Below, piece by piece: positions 35,601 to 42,919 of a stretch of DNA of 64,000 nt. Origin of the DNA: CADEED01 sp039931065 (lineage in GTDB: Bacteria; Pseudomonadota; Gammaproteobacteria; Steroidobacterales; Steroidobacteraceae); contig JBDTSP010000003.1 of the NCBI GenBank assembly GCA_039931065.1, positions 267,151 to 331,150 on the forward strand, written 5' to 3'. Below the pieces are notes generated by a model that had not been told where the DNA came from, made no database searches, and worked only from the letters and a program-made list of their open reading frames with translations. Both the position numbers and the translations under genes were made by a program. Positions within the stretch are counted from its first letter, which is position 1. Each line of letters begins with the position of its first letter.

Positions 35601-38600
35601 CGCCTGCGGTGGCCATGCCGCCATTGCCGCCGCCGCCACCCACGCTCTGGATCAGCACGGCGTCCGCATCCACGCCCCGCGTGGCGGCATTGCCGTTCAG
35701 CGTCGCGTTGACCAGGCCACCGGTGCCGCCAGCGCCGCCGGCACCGCCGACGCCGACCGACACGCCGCCGGTGGCTGTGCCCGAACCGCTAACTACCCCG
35801 GAGATGCTGAAGCCGCCGTTGCCACCCGCGCCGCCGACCGACTGCGCCACGAGGCCGGTCGATCGATCGCCGTGTGTTTCGAGGTCTCCCGTGAGCGTGG
35901 CGAGCACGGTGCCGCCATTGCCGGCGCCGCCACCATCACCACCGACTCCGATCGCGGCTGACGCCGATGCGCCGCCGCCGCCCGACACCGCGCCGGTCAC
36001 CGTGAATCCGCCGGTGCCGCCGCGGCCGCCGACCGCCTGCAGGATGGCGCCGAATGAATTGTCGCTCTCGGTGAGGATGTCGCCGGTGTACTGCACATCG
36101 ACGAGTCCGGCGTTGCCGCCATCGCCGCCCGCGCCACCGACCGAAACCGCCGCCGAACCCGCGGCGCCGCCGGCAACCCCCGCGGCCACCGTGATGGCGA
36201 AGCCACCCGTGCCACCACCGCCGCCGATCGACTGCGCCACGATGCCGTCGGAATTCGCACCGCCGGTTGCGATGTCGCCGCCGGCGCGCATCTGCACGTT
36301 GCCGCCATCGCCGCCACCACCGCCCTTGCCGCCGACTCCGGCGGCGAATGCCGCGCCCGCGACGTCGCCCACCGTGCCCGAAAACGCCAGCGCGAAGCCG
36401 CCGTTGCCGCCGCTGCCGCCGACGCTTTGCGCGACGATGCCATCCGAATCGTCGCCGTCGGTGAGGATGTTCCAGCTATTCCAGATCTCGACGTTGCCGC
36501 CTTTCTTGCCGGCGCCACCCGCGCCGCCGACCGCCGCCGCCGCACCGGCTTCATAACCGAGCGTCACGTTCGCGGCGAAGCCCCCGTTGCCGCCGCCACC
36601 ACCGATGCTCTGGGCGAGGATGCCCTTGGCGCGATCACCCTCCGTCTGAATTGAATTGATTCCCGGCGCCGCCAGCTGCGAGCCGACCCGCACCGTGTCG
36701 GCGGCTCCACCGCCGCCGCCGTTGCCGCCGACCGTCACGCCGGCGAACAACGACATCGATCCGGCGTTGCCACCGTTACCACCGCCGCCCCCGACTGACT
36801 GCGCGAAGATGCCGTGTGAGTCGTTACCGAGAGTAGATAGCGAACCGGTGTTCTCGATGACGACCTTGCCGCCGTCACCGCCGCCGCCGCCCTGGCCGCC
36901 GATGGTCATGAAGACGCCGCCGCTCGAGCCACCGCTGCCGCCACCGCCGCCGACGCTCTGCGCCTCGATCGCGCTCGACAGGTTGCCGCGCGTGCTGATG
37001 GTGCCGCTGTTGTTGACCGTGACCTGGCTCGCCGAGCTGCTCGCGGTCGCGCTGCCGCCAATCGAAATCAATCCACCACTGTCGCCACCGTTGCCACCGC
37101 CACCGCCGATGCTCTGCGCGAGAATGCCGCGCGCCCACGAGCCGGTGCGCAAAGTGGCGTCGGGAAGAATGACGTCGAGGCCCGTGCGAATCGTGCCGGT
37201 GTTCGTGACGTCGACCGTGAGCCCCTGGCCGCCACCCGCGCCGGCGCCACCGAGTGCGCCGATACCTGCGGCGCTCGCACCGTTGCCACCCCCACCACCG
37301 ATGCTCTGCGCCAGGATTCCGTCCGCGCCCTGCGCATGCGTGAAGATCTCACCGCCCGTATTCCTGACATCGACCGAACCGCCGTTGCCACCTCGCGCGC
37401 CACTGCCACCGAGCGCCACGGCGCCGGCCGACAACGCGGCCGAGCCACCGCCACCGCCGATGCTCTGCGCGACGACGCCCTTGGCATCGATGCCCAGCGT
37501 TTCGATCGTGCCCCGGTTGATCACGTCGATTTCGCCGCCGTTGCCGCCGGCGCCACCCGAGCCGCCCAACGCGACGCCACCGGTCGAACTACCGCCGGCG
37601 CCGCCGCCGCCACCGATGCTCTGCGCCAACACGCCGATCGCGCCTTGTCCGCGCGTGCGGATCAGCCCGCTCGTATCGTTGAGGAAGTCGACTTCGCCGC
37701 CGTTGTTCGGATAAGGCGTGAGCGGATCGACGTCGCTGCTGCCGCCGATCGCGACCAGGCCGGCCGCCGCGCCACCGGCGCCGCCGCCACCGCCGACGCT
37801 CTGCACCAGCACGCCGTACGCGAGCAGGCCGTTCGTATCGACCTGCCCGAAATTATTGACGGTCGCGTGTTCGCCCTGGCCGCCACTCGTGCCTTTGCCG
37901 CCGATACCGACTACGCCACCGGAATCGCCGCCGCTGCCGCCACCACCGCCGATGCTCTGCGCCAGGATTCCGTATGACGCTTCGCCGATCGTGAGAATCG
38001 TGCCGCCCGCGAGGTTGTTAGCCGTGGCTTCCTTGCCGTTGCCGCCAGCGCCGCCGGAACCGCCGACCGCCTCGACGGCGGAGGCCGAGCCGCCATCGCC
38101 GCCGCCGCCGCCGACGGATTGCGCGTACAGGCCAATGGCGCCCATGCCTTGCGTGATGATCACGCCGGTCACGCCGTTGGTGGCGCGGGCGATGCCGCCG
38201 TCGCCGCCACCGCTCGCCCCACCGCCGAGTCCGACGATGCCGCCGGCGTTTCCGCCGCTGCCGCCCTTGCCGCCGACGCTCTGCGCCATGACGCCGTGCG
38301 CCGCTTTGCCGCCGGTCGAAACTCCGTTGGTCGAAGTGCCGGTGCTCACGTAGCCGTAGTTAGACGCGGTGGCGTTCGCGCCATGACCGCCGAAACTCGC
38401 GGAGCCCGCGTCGCCGACCAATCCATAGCTGTCGCCGCCATTGCCGCCGCCGCCCCCGATGCTCTGCGCGAATACGCCGATGGCACTGTCGCCAGTCGTG
38501 ACAATGTGCCCACCGACCGCGTTGGTTGCCTCCGCATTGCCCGCCACTGCCGCGGGGCCACCGCGACCGCCACCCGAAAAGATATAGCCATCGCCGCCCG

Positions 38601-39606
38601 GGCCGCCGATGCCGGCGCGGCTCTGCGCGTAGATGCCGTGCGACTCGATGCCGGCCGTCTGGATATCGGCGCTCGAGATGGCCGTGACGTCGCCGCCGCG
38701 TCCTGATCCGCCGCCATTGCCCGCGGGCAATGCGCCCCAGGCATCGCCTCCCGAACCGCCGTTACCGCCCTGCCGAGACAGAGAGACGCCCGACGCTCCG
38801 TTTTGAATTGTTCTGATGACAATGTTGCCGACGACCTCGGTGACGGGCGTCGAGAAATCAGCGCCAGGATCGCCGTCGTGCGCGGCTTCGCCGATCGTCC
38901 AGCAGCCGAAGAAGCAGATTTCGATGCCCCACCCGTCGCGGCCGTTGTCGCCCCAGCGGCCGATGATGTCGTTCTTGTGCTGATTCTGTTCGCCAGCGAT
39001 TGCCGGCGGCGGCGGCAAGGTTTGCGGGGGCTGGCCAGCCGAGCCCGCGAAGTCCGCGGGGTATGAACCCGGCGGTGGCGTGACCTGCAGGTTTACGCTC
39101 GCGAGCGTTTCCGGTTTGCCGACTTCCTGCAGCTGCACCTGTATCGGCGGCTGCGGCGGCGGCGGCGGATCGTCATTGTCGTCATCCGGATTGGTGTCCG
39201 GTTCGAGCACCACGCCCGTGATGATCATCGTGCGTGCCGGAATGGCGGGAATTTCGGCCTGCGCCGGACGCGCGGGACGCGGCGGATTGATGCTCTCGGG
39301 AATGGCCGCGGACGCTTCGACCTTCGGCACTTCGGGAATCGTGAAGGTGTAGCCGATCGTCAGCGGACCGGCCCAGACGTAGTGGCCGAGGTCGGTGAGC
39401 ACTGAGCCGTAAGGATTGAAGACCAGCGATTCGATTTTCTCCATCACACCCGTGGTCGGGTTCCTGATCATCGCGTCCGGATCGACGTCGGAAATGCACA
39501 GGTCGGCAGGTGACGAGCAGAAGAGTTTTGTGGGGTCCGCCTGACCGAACGCCGCCGGGGCGGCAACGATGCTGAGCAGGGGAAATGCGAGGCGAATGGC
39601 TTTCAC
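26692..39606 (-). CDS. Giant repeat autotransporter (type Va secretion), 4,304 residues
   Basis: From a GTG at 39606 with GGAG nine bases upstream; codons further upstream run into the tRNA gene. Residues 1-23 are a signal peptide (AIRLAFPLLSIVAAPAAFGQ). About 200 residues of N-terminal domain follow, with cysteine pairs (LFCSSPADLCIS, CFFGCW) and a polyproline stretch. Then come ~54 repeats of ~65 residues built on GVLAQSVGGGGGNGGMNVSG, GVGGxGGxGG and a short strand ending GDNS. A non-repeat stem (~28000-28450) leads to a beta-barrel domain of ~290 residues (from WARYDD) that should form the outer-membrane pore. The C-terminus is LWPLR, not the usual final aromatic. By family, the passenger is displayed as a long beta-helical adhesin; role and release are unknown. 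GC is very high but the frame is intact throughout. Confidence 0.9.
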   Translation of the reverse strand: MKAIRLAFPLLSIVAAPAAFGQADPTKLFCSSPADLCISDVDPDAMIRNPTTGVMEKIESLVFNPYGSVLTDLGHYVWAGPLTIGYTFTIPEVPKVEASAAIPESINPPRPARPAQAEIPAIPARTMIITGVVLEPDTNPDDDNDDPPPPPQPPIQVQLQEVGKPETLASVNLQVTPPPGSYPADFAGSAGQPPQTLPPPPAIAGEQNQHKNDIIGRWGDNGRDGWGIEICFFGCWTIGEAAHDGDPGADFSTPVTEVVGNIVIRTIQNGASGVSLSRQGGNGGSGGDAWGALPAGNGGGSGRGGDVTAISSADIQTAGIESHGIYAQSRAGIGGPGGDGYIFSGGGRGGPAAVAGNAEATNAVGGHIVTTGDSAIGVFAQSIGGGGGNGGDSYGLVGDAGSASFGGHGANATASNYGYVSTGTSTNGVSTGGKAAHGVMAQSVGGKGGSGGNAGGIVGLGGGASGGGDGGIARATNGVTGVIITQGMGAIGLYAQSVGGGGGDGGSASAVEAVGGSGGAGGNGKEATANNLAGGTILTIGEASYGILAQSIGGGGGSGGDSGGVVGIGGKGTSGGQGEHATVNNFGQVDTNGLLAYGVLVQSVGGGGGAGGAAAGLVAIGGSSDVDPLTPYPNNGGEVDFLNDTSGLIRTRGQGAIGVLAQSIGGGGGAGGSSTGGVALGGSGGAGGNGGEIDVINRGTIETLGIDAKGVVAQSIGGGGGSAALSAGAVALGGSGARGGNGGSVDVRNTGGEIFTHAQGADGILAQSIGGGGGNGASAAGIGALGGAGAGGGQGLTVDVTNTGTIRTGLDVILPDATLRTGSWARGILAQSIGGGGGNGGDSGGLISIGGSATASSSASQVTVNNSGTISTRGNLSSAIEAQSVGGGGGSGGSSGGVFMTIGGQGGGGGDGGKVVIENTGSLSTLGNDSHGIFAQSVGGGGGNGGNAGSMSLFAGVTVGGNGGGGGAADTVRVGSQLAAPGINSIQTEGDRAKGILAQSIGGGGGNGGFAANVTLGYEAGAAAAVGGAGGAGKKGGNVEIWNSWNILTDGDDSDGIVAQSVGGSGGNGGFALAFSGTVGDVAGAAFAAGVGGKGGGGGDGGNVQMRAGGDIATGGANSDGIVAQSIGGGGGTGGFAITVAAGVAGGAAGSAAVSVGGAGGDGGNAGLVDVQYTGDILTESDNSFGAILQAVGGRGGTGGFTVTGAVSGGGGASASAAIGVGGDGGGAGNGGTVLATLTGDLETHGDRSTGLVAQSVGGAGGNGGFSISGVVSGSGTATGGVSVGVGGAGGAGGTGGLVNATLNGNAATRGVDADAVLIQSVGGGGGNGGMATAGVITGAGGGSGAVAVGVGGTGGDAGNSGVVIAHVTGNLATLGDGSNAYIAQSIGGGGGNGGMAVSGAIAAAGSTSGAVAVGVGGAGGGGGNGQTVNVTLTGDAMTVGNDATAVIAQSLGGGGGNGGIAVGAAISASGGTSGAVAVGVGGSGGGGGTSALTTLIVSGDVDTVGTNSDGIVAQSVGGGGGNGALSIGGALSASGGTGGAVGVGVGGYGGNGGSAGGVNATITGDIHTRGSQSVGVTAQSIGGGGGNGGMSVGAALNASGGNGAAVAVGVGGGGGSASHGALVTADIVGNVQTDGDDSIGFFAQSVGGGGGSGGLSVAGALNATGGNGGAIAVGVGGAAGGGGNGRAVDASITGNTLTRGDNSIGVLAQSLGGGGGNGGMTVSAAVIGSVASGAGVAVGVGGSGGGAGSSALTTLDVVGDVETLGENSAGVLAQSVGGGGGNGGMSFAAALTAAGSNGAAVAVGVGGSGGGGGSSGGVTSTVGGHVRTHGNNSNGVTMQSIGGGGGNGAMNISGALSATGSSGGSVAVGVGGGGGGAGDGGAIDGRVFNGIVETLGQNSTGVLMQSVGGGGGNGGMNVSGAIAGSAANAGAVAVGVGGSAGGGGSANAVVGEVDADVITRGDESFGVLLQSVGGGGGNGAMNISGALTAANGGSAAISIGVGGSGGTAGHGLDVHGIVNGDVATLGERSTGVLAQSVGGGGGNGGMNVSGAVSLNKQSGGALSVGVGGFGGGGGNANFVELTRVGETFTNGANSDGVVAQSIGGGGGNGGINVSGALAYASGNNTSFVATIGVGGFGGAGGDALGVTANVTGNVIATGLGSDRFELIDGISQRVRANGSNGVLAQSVGGSGGNGGMNVSGGISLAPTSTGHSHALNVGVGGFGGSGGNAEIVRLTVEAANVQAIGDARNGVTAQSIGGGGGNGGMNVSGGIALDGVITAGVGGFGGDGGYSNDVFATANTDIRASGANAFGFVAQSIGGGGGTGATNISGGIQANLDSETPTLVFGIGGFGGAGNVSGAVTANQHGTIAVDGVNSTGVLVQSIAGGGGAGGLNVTGNLAAGNGFAAAIGIGGDAGDGADSRAVTLTSDGDVYVDGRAAVDPDFAYTDDQRAALIATEFANGIVVQSIGGGGGLGAMNVTGVSGGLDSSTAVAGVGGSGAGGGNAGAVVVTRGLVQAGLIRTDGNHATALVAQSIGGGGGNAGMNFAASFAGKKNSSDDNEKTVSLTFAMGGSGGQPGNGDTVDVIHQGDILTTGDGSGGIEAQSIGGGGGSANYNLGIAANQDAQALAVAVGGGAGEGGDGGRVDVEHTGNIETLGRAATAIHAQSIGGGGGNAGTDLPTSLLIDGSNTLTVTVGKYGGEGGIAGDVEITSTGDLLTHGEGSIGIHAQSVGNGGGSSGAWGGSAQVGNKEQAHQVAVAVGLEGGIGGHGGAVDVHSEGSITTVGTDAYAILAESIGGGGGGGGSAFNAIFNTTNSIAVGVGASGGRGAAGGTVRVDNSANLTTLGDHAHGIYATSTGGGGGVGGYAGQFRLPGGENTVKGSTALSSQVGGNGGTGAVGNTVEVLNRGTIYTAGRAAFGVNAQSIGGGGGFGGMVFDGNLAGGGSANSATVNIGGSGDDGGTGGAVVVTNEGLIHTVGEESVGIRAQSIGGSGGDAGIVMDLTIAATASTSMSAGMRLGGTGGKGGTSGDVTVTNKRADGATAGGEIATEGRAAHGIFAQSLAGGGGNGSSIVTANFTTGVNSVTGAVNIGGSGGEGGVAGNVTVDNEERIDTVGDGSHGVFAQSIGGGGGNGGLVLAMNAVLAADGGESTPMVVLGGAGGAGDDGGNVTVNNSGQIVTRGANAQGILAQSIGGGGGNANIALGAGSAQSGTASIAGRMASAFGGQGGHGGAGGEVTVNHSGDITVSGAGSQAVMAESINGGGGHVTLDFTGVTSVPGGTALPNGVNIPQNSSGGAADPVIVFNGGGDHQENSNAGQVHLNYTGTFGVAGNNGAANAVQAVGGGGGTYNLTLSLNDTAAADDDVAIEGRLGGVSGTNNRGGDIESSHDGDLVTEGDNTPGALVQSIGGGGGRANLDLSSENGSIGATNLTLGGQDGNNEEGGDIQHDQNGSVATQGNAAHGGLFQSVGGGGGSLSLIESEGASPAGKHRPRGDKLRFVDDDGAAAQAQARVANVPQLSFGSSGGSLLKGGNVGLELAGNIRTTGDNSLGMIFQSVGAGGGVATVLGVDGLAVTLGGSNGASGDGGNLSVVNSGDVMTAGARSHGVFLQSIGGGGSAVFTDAEAALITLSSDNIGSGGSIAFEQNGKIVTLGDQTYSLFAQSVGGGGGYVDGVFAASAGGTGSAGAIDLALNGDIAALGEGSTALFAQSAGANGLGGNITAILVADKQVLAGENGVAVYFDGGAVNSFTNRGIVRTLSGLQGFAFRGGAGGDSIGNFGAVMGNIDLGGGVNAFANNAGAILYSGTTISLGDAGNFLVNEGTLVPGAENLAVHTNLDGSYRQGAQALADFEMDLSTGLNDSIIATGAGEVAGRLRISLLNVHNIRPGYSEMPVFVTQTGIVDRGVTLDAQRSIVINYDLHTVNGRTLAVGYDVDFNAAGLQGNRRAVGEYLNRVQRRAGHNGLGQGIGQTITAAVLTTDLDVYADMLTQLGTEFYAEQQALALKGVQRFSRNLQNCGTLSLGETAGDDTGCVWARYDDNPSTRDTRAGFPAAHDSGYSVSTGVQAPRDGGWTFGVGVDFEDHRGSGYDGSWTADGKFLQVGGSARREFGSSSVGATLSLGESSESVTRLLGVTEPRHARGDRSVDFLSNVLDYTYDIAVHGFTLQPSVSLGTSMLRYGGMTEQGANAQNAVIVGGSETHLWAEPAIAGRYSTTFGSGASLRTFLRLGLMQYLSGTSTKVRAGLSGAPDEAAPMRIGSDLDRTHFVGEVGLQYQTAEGFTVGVSYSRQESEIREGDAGSFRFLWPLR
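28470..38660 (-). repeat. Passenger repeat array, ~195-bp units
   Basis: About 54 tandem units counted by eye from the AQS[IV]GGGGG landmark. Central units are 65 residues (195 bp); units at both ends vary from ~45 to ~80. Units near 32.8-35.8 kb are most alike, while the outer ones are more diverged, as expected if recent duplication happened in the middle. The landmark drifts to MQS, LQS and VQS variants. Recombination between units could change length. Confidence 0.85.
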
Positions 39607-39755
39607 GGACGGACTCCAGAAATGGAAAAGCCGCGGACGTCGGGGACGTGCGCGGCTGGAAAGGGAGAAATGTGGGCGGCTATCGGCTGAGCGGAAGGGA
39701 ATGCTCCCAGCGCGGGAGCGCTGGACGCAATCCCACGAAGTGCAGTACTCGAATG

Positions 39756-39845
<90 letters not shown>

Positions 39846-40110
39846 AGCTGAAGCGGTTCGCGCGCGCAAGCTACTGCAAACCCCGGGCGCGGTCCAGCGG
39901 AGCGGTAAACGGGCAAGTGCCCACGGTTCAAAGAGATTCGGAGCGTTGGGACCACGTCCAGCGGTCATCTAGGTCTCCTCCCAGAGAGCCGCCATTGGAG
40001 CTTTTCCCTGCTCCATCCAACAATGGCCCATCGGACCTAGACCCTGTACTTAAGCCCTTCGGCGTATGCACTTCGCACTATGCAAAAGACATGCTGTAGC
40101 TATGGCTAGC

Positions 40111-40123
40111 AAACCGCTGGTTT
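40111..40123. promoter_or_regulatory. Short inverted repeat before the response regulator
   Basis: AAACC-GCT-GGTTT lies seven bases upstream of the ATG at 40131, with TAGC-TATG-GCTA just before it. No ribosome site is visible; TTTAAT directly precedes the ATG. The 285 bases between the tRNA and this gene hold no other feature I can support. Confidence 0.3.
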
Positions 40124-40130
40124 CTTTAAT

Positions 40131-40799
40131 ATGACAGCCGTGAAACTGCTCATCGTCGACGACCATCCGCTGTTTCGCGACGGGCTCGCGGCGTTGTTGC
40201 GACAGGCATCGGCGGACACGCAGGTGGTGCAGGCTTCATCCACGGAAGAGGCATTGCAACGGGTCGACGAGGAGATCGTCGACGCGGTGTTCATGGATCT
40301 GGTCATGCCCGGCCTGTGCGGCGAAGCCGCGGTGCGCGAGTTTGCCCGCCGCCATCCGGATCTGCCGGTGATCGTCCTGTCGAGTTCGGAGAGTGCGAGC
40401 GACGTGCGCCGCGTGCTCAATGCGGGCGCATCGGGTTACATCCCGAAATCAGCGACCGCGCAAACCGTGGTATCGGCGCTGCAGCTGGTGTTGTCGGGGA
40501 ACATCTATGTGCCGCCGCTGCTGGTCACTTCCACCGCGCGTGCGGCCGATCATGGCGGCCACGACGGACCGCGGACGGTCTCGCAATTGACCGAGCGCCA
40601 GGTGGACGTGCTCAAGTATCTGCGCGATGGCCTGTCCAACAAGGAAATCAGCGCAAACCTCGGCATCGCCGAAAAAACGGTCAAGGTCCACATCGCAGCG
40701 ATCTTCAAGACACTGAACGTCGTCAACCGGACCCAGGCTGCACGCTTTCTTCACGAGTCGCCGGAAATCGCCTCTCGGGATGCGCCACGAGATGGCTGA
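40131..40799 (+). CDS. NarL/FixJ family response regulator
   Basis: A 222-residue two-domain regulator. Receiver: KLLIVDDHPLFRDGL, phospho-acceptor Asp56 in VFMDLVMPG, and Lys in GYIPKSAT. LuxR-type HTH (~150-210): LTERQVDVLKYLRDGLSNKEI, then AEKTVKVHIAAIFKTLNV. It should dimerise on phosphorylation and bind DNA. The convergent hybrid kinase is its probable partner; their 3' ends overlap by 77 bases. Its start lacks a Shine-Dalgarno sequence. Confidence 0.92.
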   Translation: MTAVKLLIVDDHPLFRDGLAALLRQASADTQVVQASSTEEALQRVDEEIVDAVFMDLVMPGLCGEAAVREFARRHPDLPVIVLSSSESASDVRRVLNAGASGYIPKSATAQTVVSALQLVLSGNIYVPPLLVTSTARAADHGGHDGPRTVSQLTERQVDVLKYLRDGLSNKEISANLGIAEKTVKVHIAAIFKTLNVVNRTQAARFLHESPEIASRDAPRDG

Positions 40800-42525
40800 T
40801 CGAGGCGCGCAGCCGGCTGTTCGACACCGGCTTGTGCAGCAGTAGCAAGCCGCTCTCCTGAGCTTCCTTGAGCCGGTCCGGCGCCGTGTCACCGGTGATC
40901 AACATCCCCGGAATGTCGTCGTCGTTGTATTCGGCCCGCAGCCGCTCGATGACGTTGATGCCATCCTCGTGCGCGCGCAGTCGATAGTCGCAGATGATGA
41001 GCGCCGGCCGGTCCGGGCAGTTGGCGAGCTGCGCGAGCATCTCGTCGAAGGTTCCGGCGACAATCGCCTTGAAGCCCCAGCCTTCGAGCAGACTCTTCAT
41101 TGCCATCTGGATCGTGGCCTCGTCATCGACGACGAGGATGAGCCCGGTGGCGGGCAGATCGACGCCCTCCTCGGCGGCCGGCACAGTTGCGCTGATCGCA
41201 GCGTCCGATTGCGGCAGCTCGAGCGCGAACATCGATCCGCGGTTCGGTGCCGAGCGCACCTTGAGCGGATGCCCTAACAAGGCAGTCAGACGCCTGACGA
41301 TGGCGAGCCCGAGCCCGACGCCCTTGCTGCGATCCCGCTCCGGATTGGCGACCTGGTAGAACTCCTTGAAAATCTGCCCCTGCTCGCTTACGGGAATACC
41401 GCGGCCGGTATCCCACACCTCGACGCTGACGGACTGGCCGCGCTCGCGGCATGCCACCAGCACGCGGCCGCTGTCCGTATAGGCGATCGCATTCGCGACG
41501 ATGTTTCGAACCACGCGTTCGATCAGCAATGGGTCGCTGTACACGGCGGCCGCCGTGGGCCGCAGACGCAGTTCGATCTTCTTCGCCTGCGCATCGCCCG
41601 CATGATCGCGGCAGATACGCTCGAGCATGGGCTGCAACGCAAAGGTCCGTGCGTTCACTTCGACGACACCGGCGTCGAGACGCGAAATGTCGAGCAGGCC
41701 GTTGAACAGACTGCCCATGGCCTGCACCGAACTGTCGATGTGATCGAGAAGGCGTTTCGCTTCCGCATCGGTGACGCGCGGCCGCAGCGCGGCGACGAAC
41801 AGCGTCAACGCGTGCACCGGCTGACGCAGATCGTGGCTGGCCGCGGCGAGAAAGCGCGACTTGGCGGTACTGGCCTCCTCGGCGATGAGCTTCTCGCCGC
41901 GCAGCCGCGCGATGAGCTCCTCGTTCTCGAAGCGCAGCCGCACGGATTCCTCGAACTGCGCGCTGAAACGCCGCGCCTGGTTCACGATAGCCAGCAGCCA
42001 TGCGAGCGTGATGAACGCGAGCATCATGTGCACCCAATCGCCGCGCGTAATGAGCCAGCCCATCGGCAGCAGCATCATCGGCACGATCGCGATGTAGATC
42101 GCGGTCCGCAACACACCGAAGGCGGTGATCGCTCCGCTCGCCACCGCGCACAACAACAGCAGCACCAGCAACTGCATGTCGAAACGGGTGGGCGGCATCA
42201 GCCACCAGGAACCAAATCCGAGTGTGAGGCTTGCCACCAGCGCGCCGACGGAAAAGCGCCGCGCCCAGATGCGCCACTCGTGATCGGGCGGATTGCGGCG
42301 GCGATAGACCCGCATCAGCGCGAGGCGCGCGCCGATCTGGGTGCACATCGCGATGCTGAACGTGATGGCGATGATCCAGGAAATCGCGCCGACACCGGCG
42401 AGCAAGCTGGCGAGCAGGGACGAGCCCGCCGCGGTCGCCAACATGCCGCCCGCAGTATTGCTGTACGCCGAGCGCACCTGCGCCGCGCCGATGCGATTGA
42501 TCAATTCAATGTTGTTTGTCGTCAC
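40723..42525 (-). CDS. Hybrid sensor histidine kinase with C-terminal receiver
   Basis: A 600-residue protein. The N-terminal ~190 residues carry six to seven membrane segments (for example LLASLLAGVGAISWIIAITF and MQLLVLLLLCAVASGAITAF). A coiled linker follows, then HisKA with AASHDLRQPVHAL, HATPase with NIVANAIAY, WDTGRGIP and GVGLGLAIV, and a receiver with ILVVDDEAT, Asp in ALIICDYRL and Lys in LLLHKPVS. The HDLRQP variant H-box is common in kinases paired with NarL-type regulators. The GTG at 42525 was chosen because AAGGG lies upstream; another GTG is at 42543. The 3' end runs 77 bases into the response regulator on the other strand. Confidence 0.9.
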   Translation of the reverse strand: MTTNNIELINRIGAAQVRSAYSNTAGGMLATAAGSSLLASLLAGVGAISWIIAITFSIAMCTQIGARLALMRVYRRRNPPDHEWRIWARRFSVGALVASLTLGFGSWWLMPPTRFDMQLLVLLLLCAVASGAITAFGVLRTAIYIAIVPMMLLPMGWLITRGDWVHMMLAFITLAWLLAIVNQARRFSAQFEESVRLRFENEELIARLRGEKLIAEEASTAKSRFLAAASHDLRQPVHALTLFVAALRPRVTDAEAKRLLDHIDSSVQAMGSLFNGLLDISRLDAGVVEVNARTFALQPMLERICRDHAGDAQAKKIELRLRPTAAAVYSDPLLIERVVRNIVANAIAYTDSGRVLVACRERGQSVSVEVWDTGRGIPVSEQGQIFKEFYQVANPERDRSKGVGLGLAIVRRLTALLGHPLKVRSAPNRGSMFALELPQSDAAISATVPAAEEGVDLPATGLILVVDDEATIQMAMKSLLEGWGFKAIVAGTFDEMLAQLANCPDRPALIICDYRLRAHEDGINVIERLRAEYNDDDIPGMLITGDTAPDRLKEAQESGLLLLHKPVSNSRLRASISHLVAHPERRFPATREESVQPGSG

Positions 42526-42805
42526 TCGGGACCCTTTGTGCACCGCAGGCTAGCCAAGTTCGACCCGGTGCGCCACTCCGCATGACTCACGCGATCCGTT
42601 TCGAGACAACCACGACTGACAACCTCTCCACGCGTTGTCTCAGCGTCTCCCAGCTTGGGCTGACAACCTTGCCTGCGAAATCATGCGACGCAAGTCACGA
42701 GAATCTTCTATGGCATGAGGAGTCAGCCGTCATCGACTCAAGGAAGTAAGCGACCTGGATATGCGAATGCCTGCGTGAGTGCCGCCGCATTCTTCCGATG
42801 TTCGA

Positions 42806-42919
42806 GGGCAGCCCCCTTTTCCTAGCAAAAGGGGGCAGTCATCACCGGAGGCACGAACAATTCAAATCGGCAGACACTCAAGGGCTGTCCCCTTTTGCTG
42901 GGAAAAGGGGGCTGCCCCC
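42806..42919. repeat. REP/BIME-like inverted repeat, copy 2
   Basis: Arms 42806-42838 and 42885-42919 match each other with two mismatches over 33 bases and match the arms at 17083-17199. The spacer differs entirely from copy 1. It abuts the serS stop codon. The rest of 42526-42805, upstream of the hybrid kinase, contains no gene or clear promoter I can support. Confidence 0.85.

Noticed and set aside
28470..38660. CRISPR-like regular repeats
   Set aside because: The period is ~195 bp, units are coding and diverged, and there are no short identical repeats with unique spacers.
28148..38822. Long plus-strand open frames rich in Pro, Ala and Thr across the autotransporter
   Set aside because: They are antisense reflections of the repetitive Gly-rich coding strand; the 195-bp periodicity and biased composition keep several frames open. 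The minus frame has the signal peptide, barrel and ribosome site.
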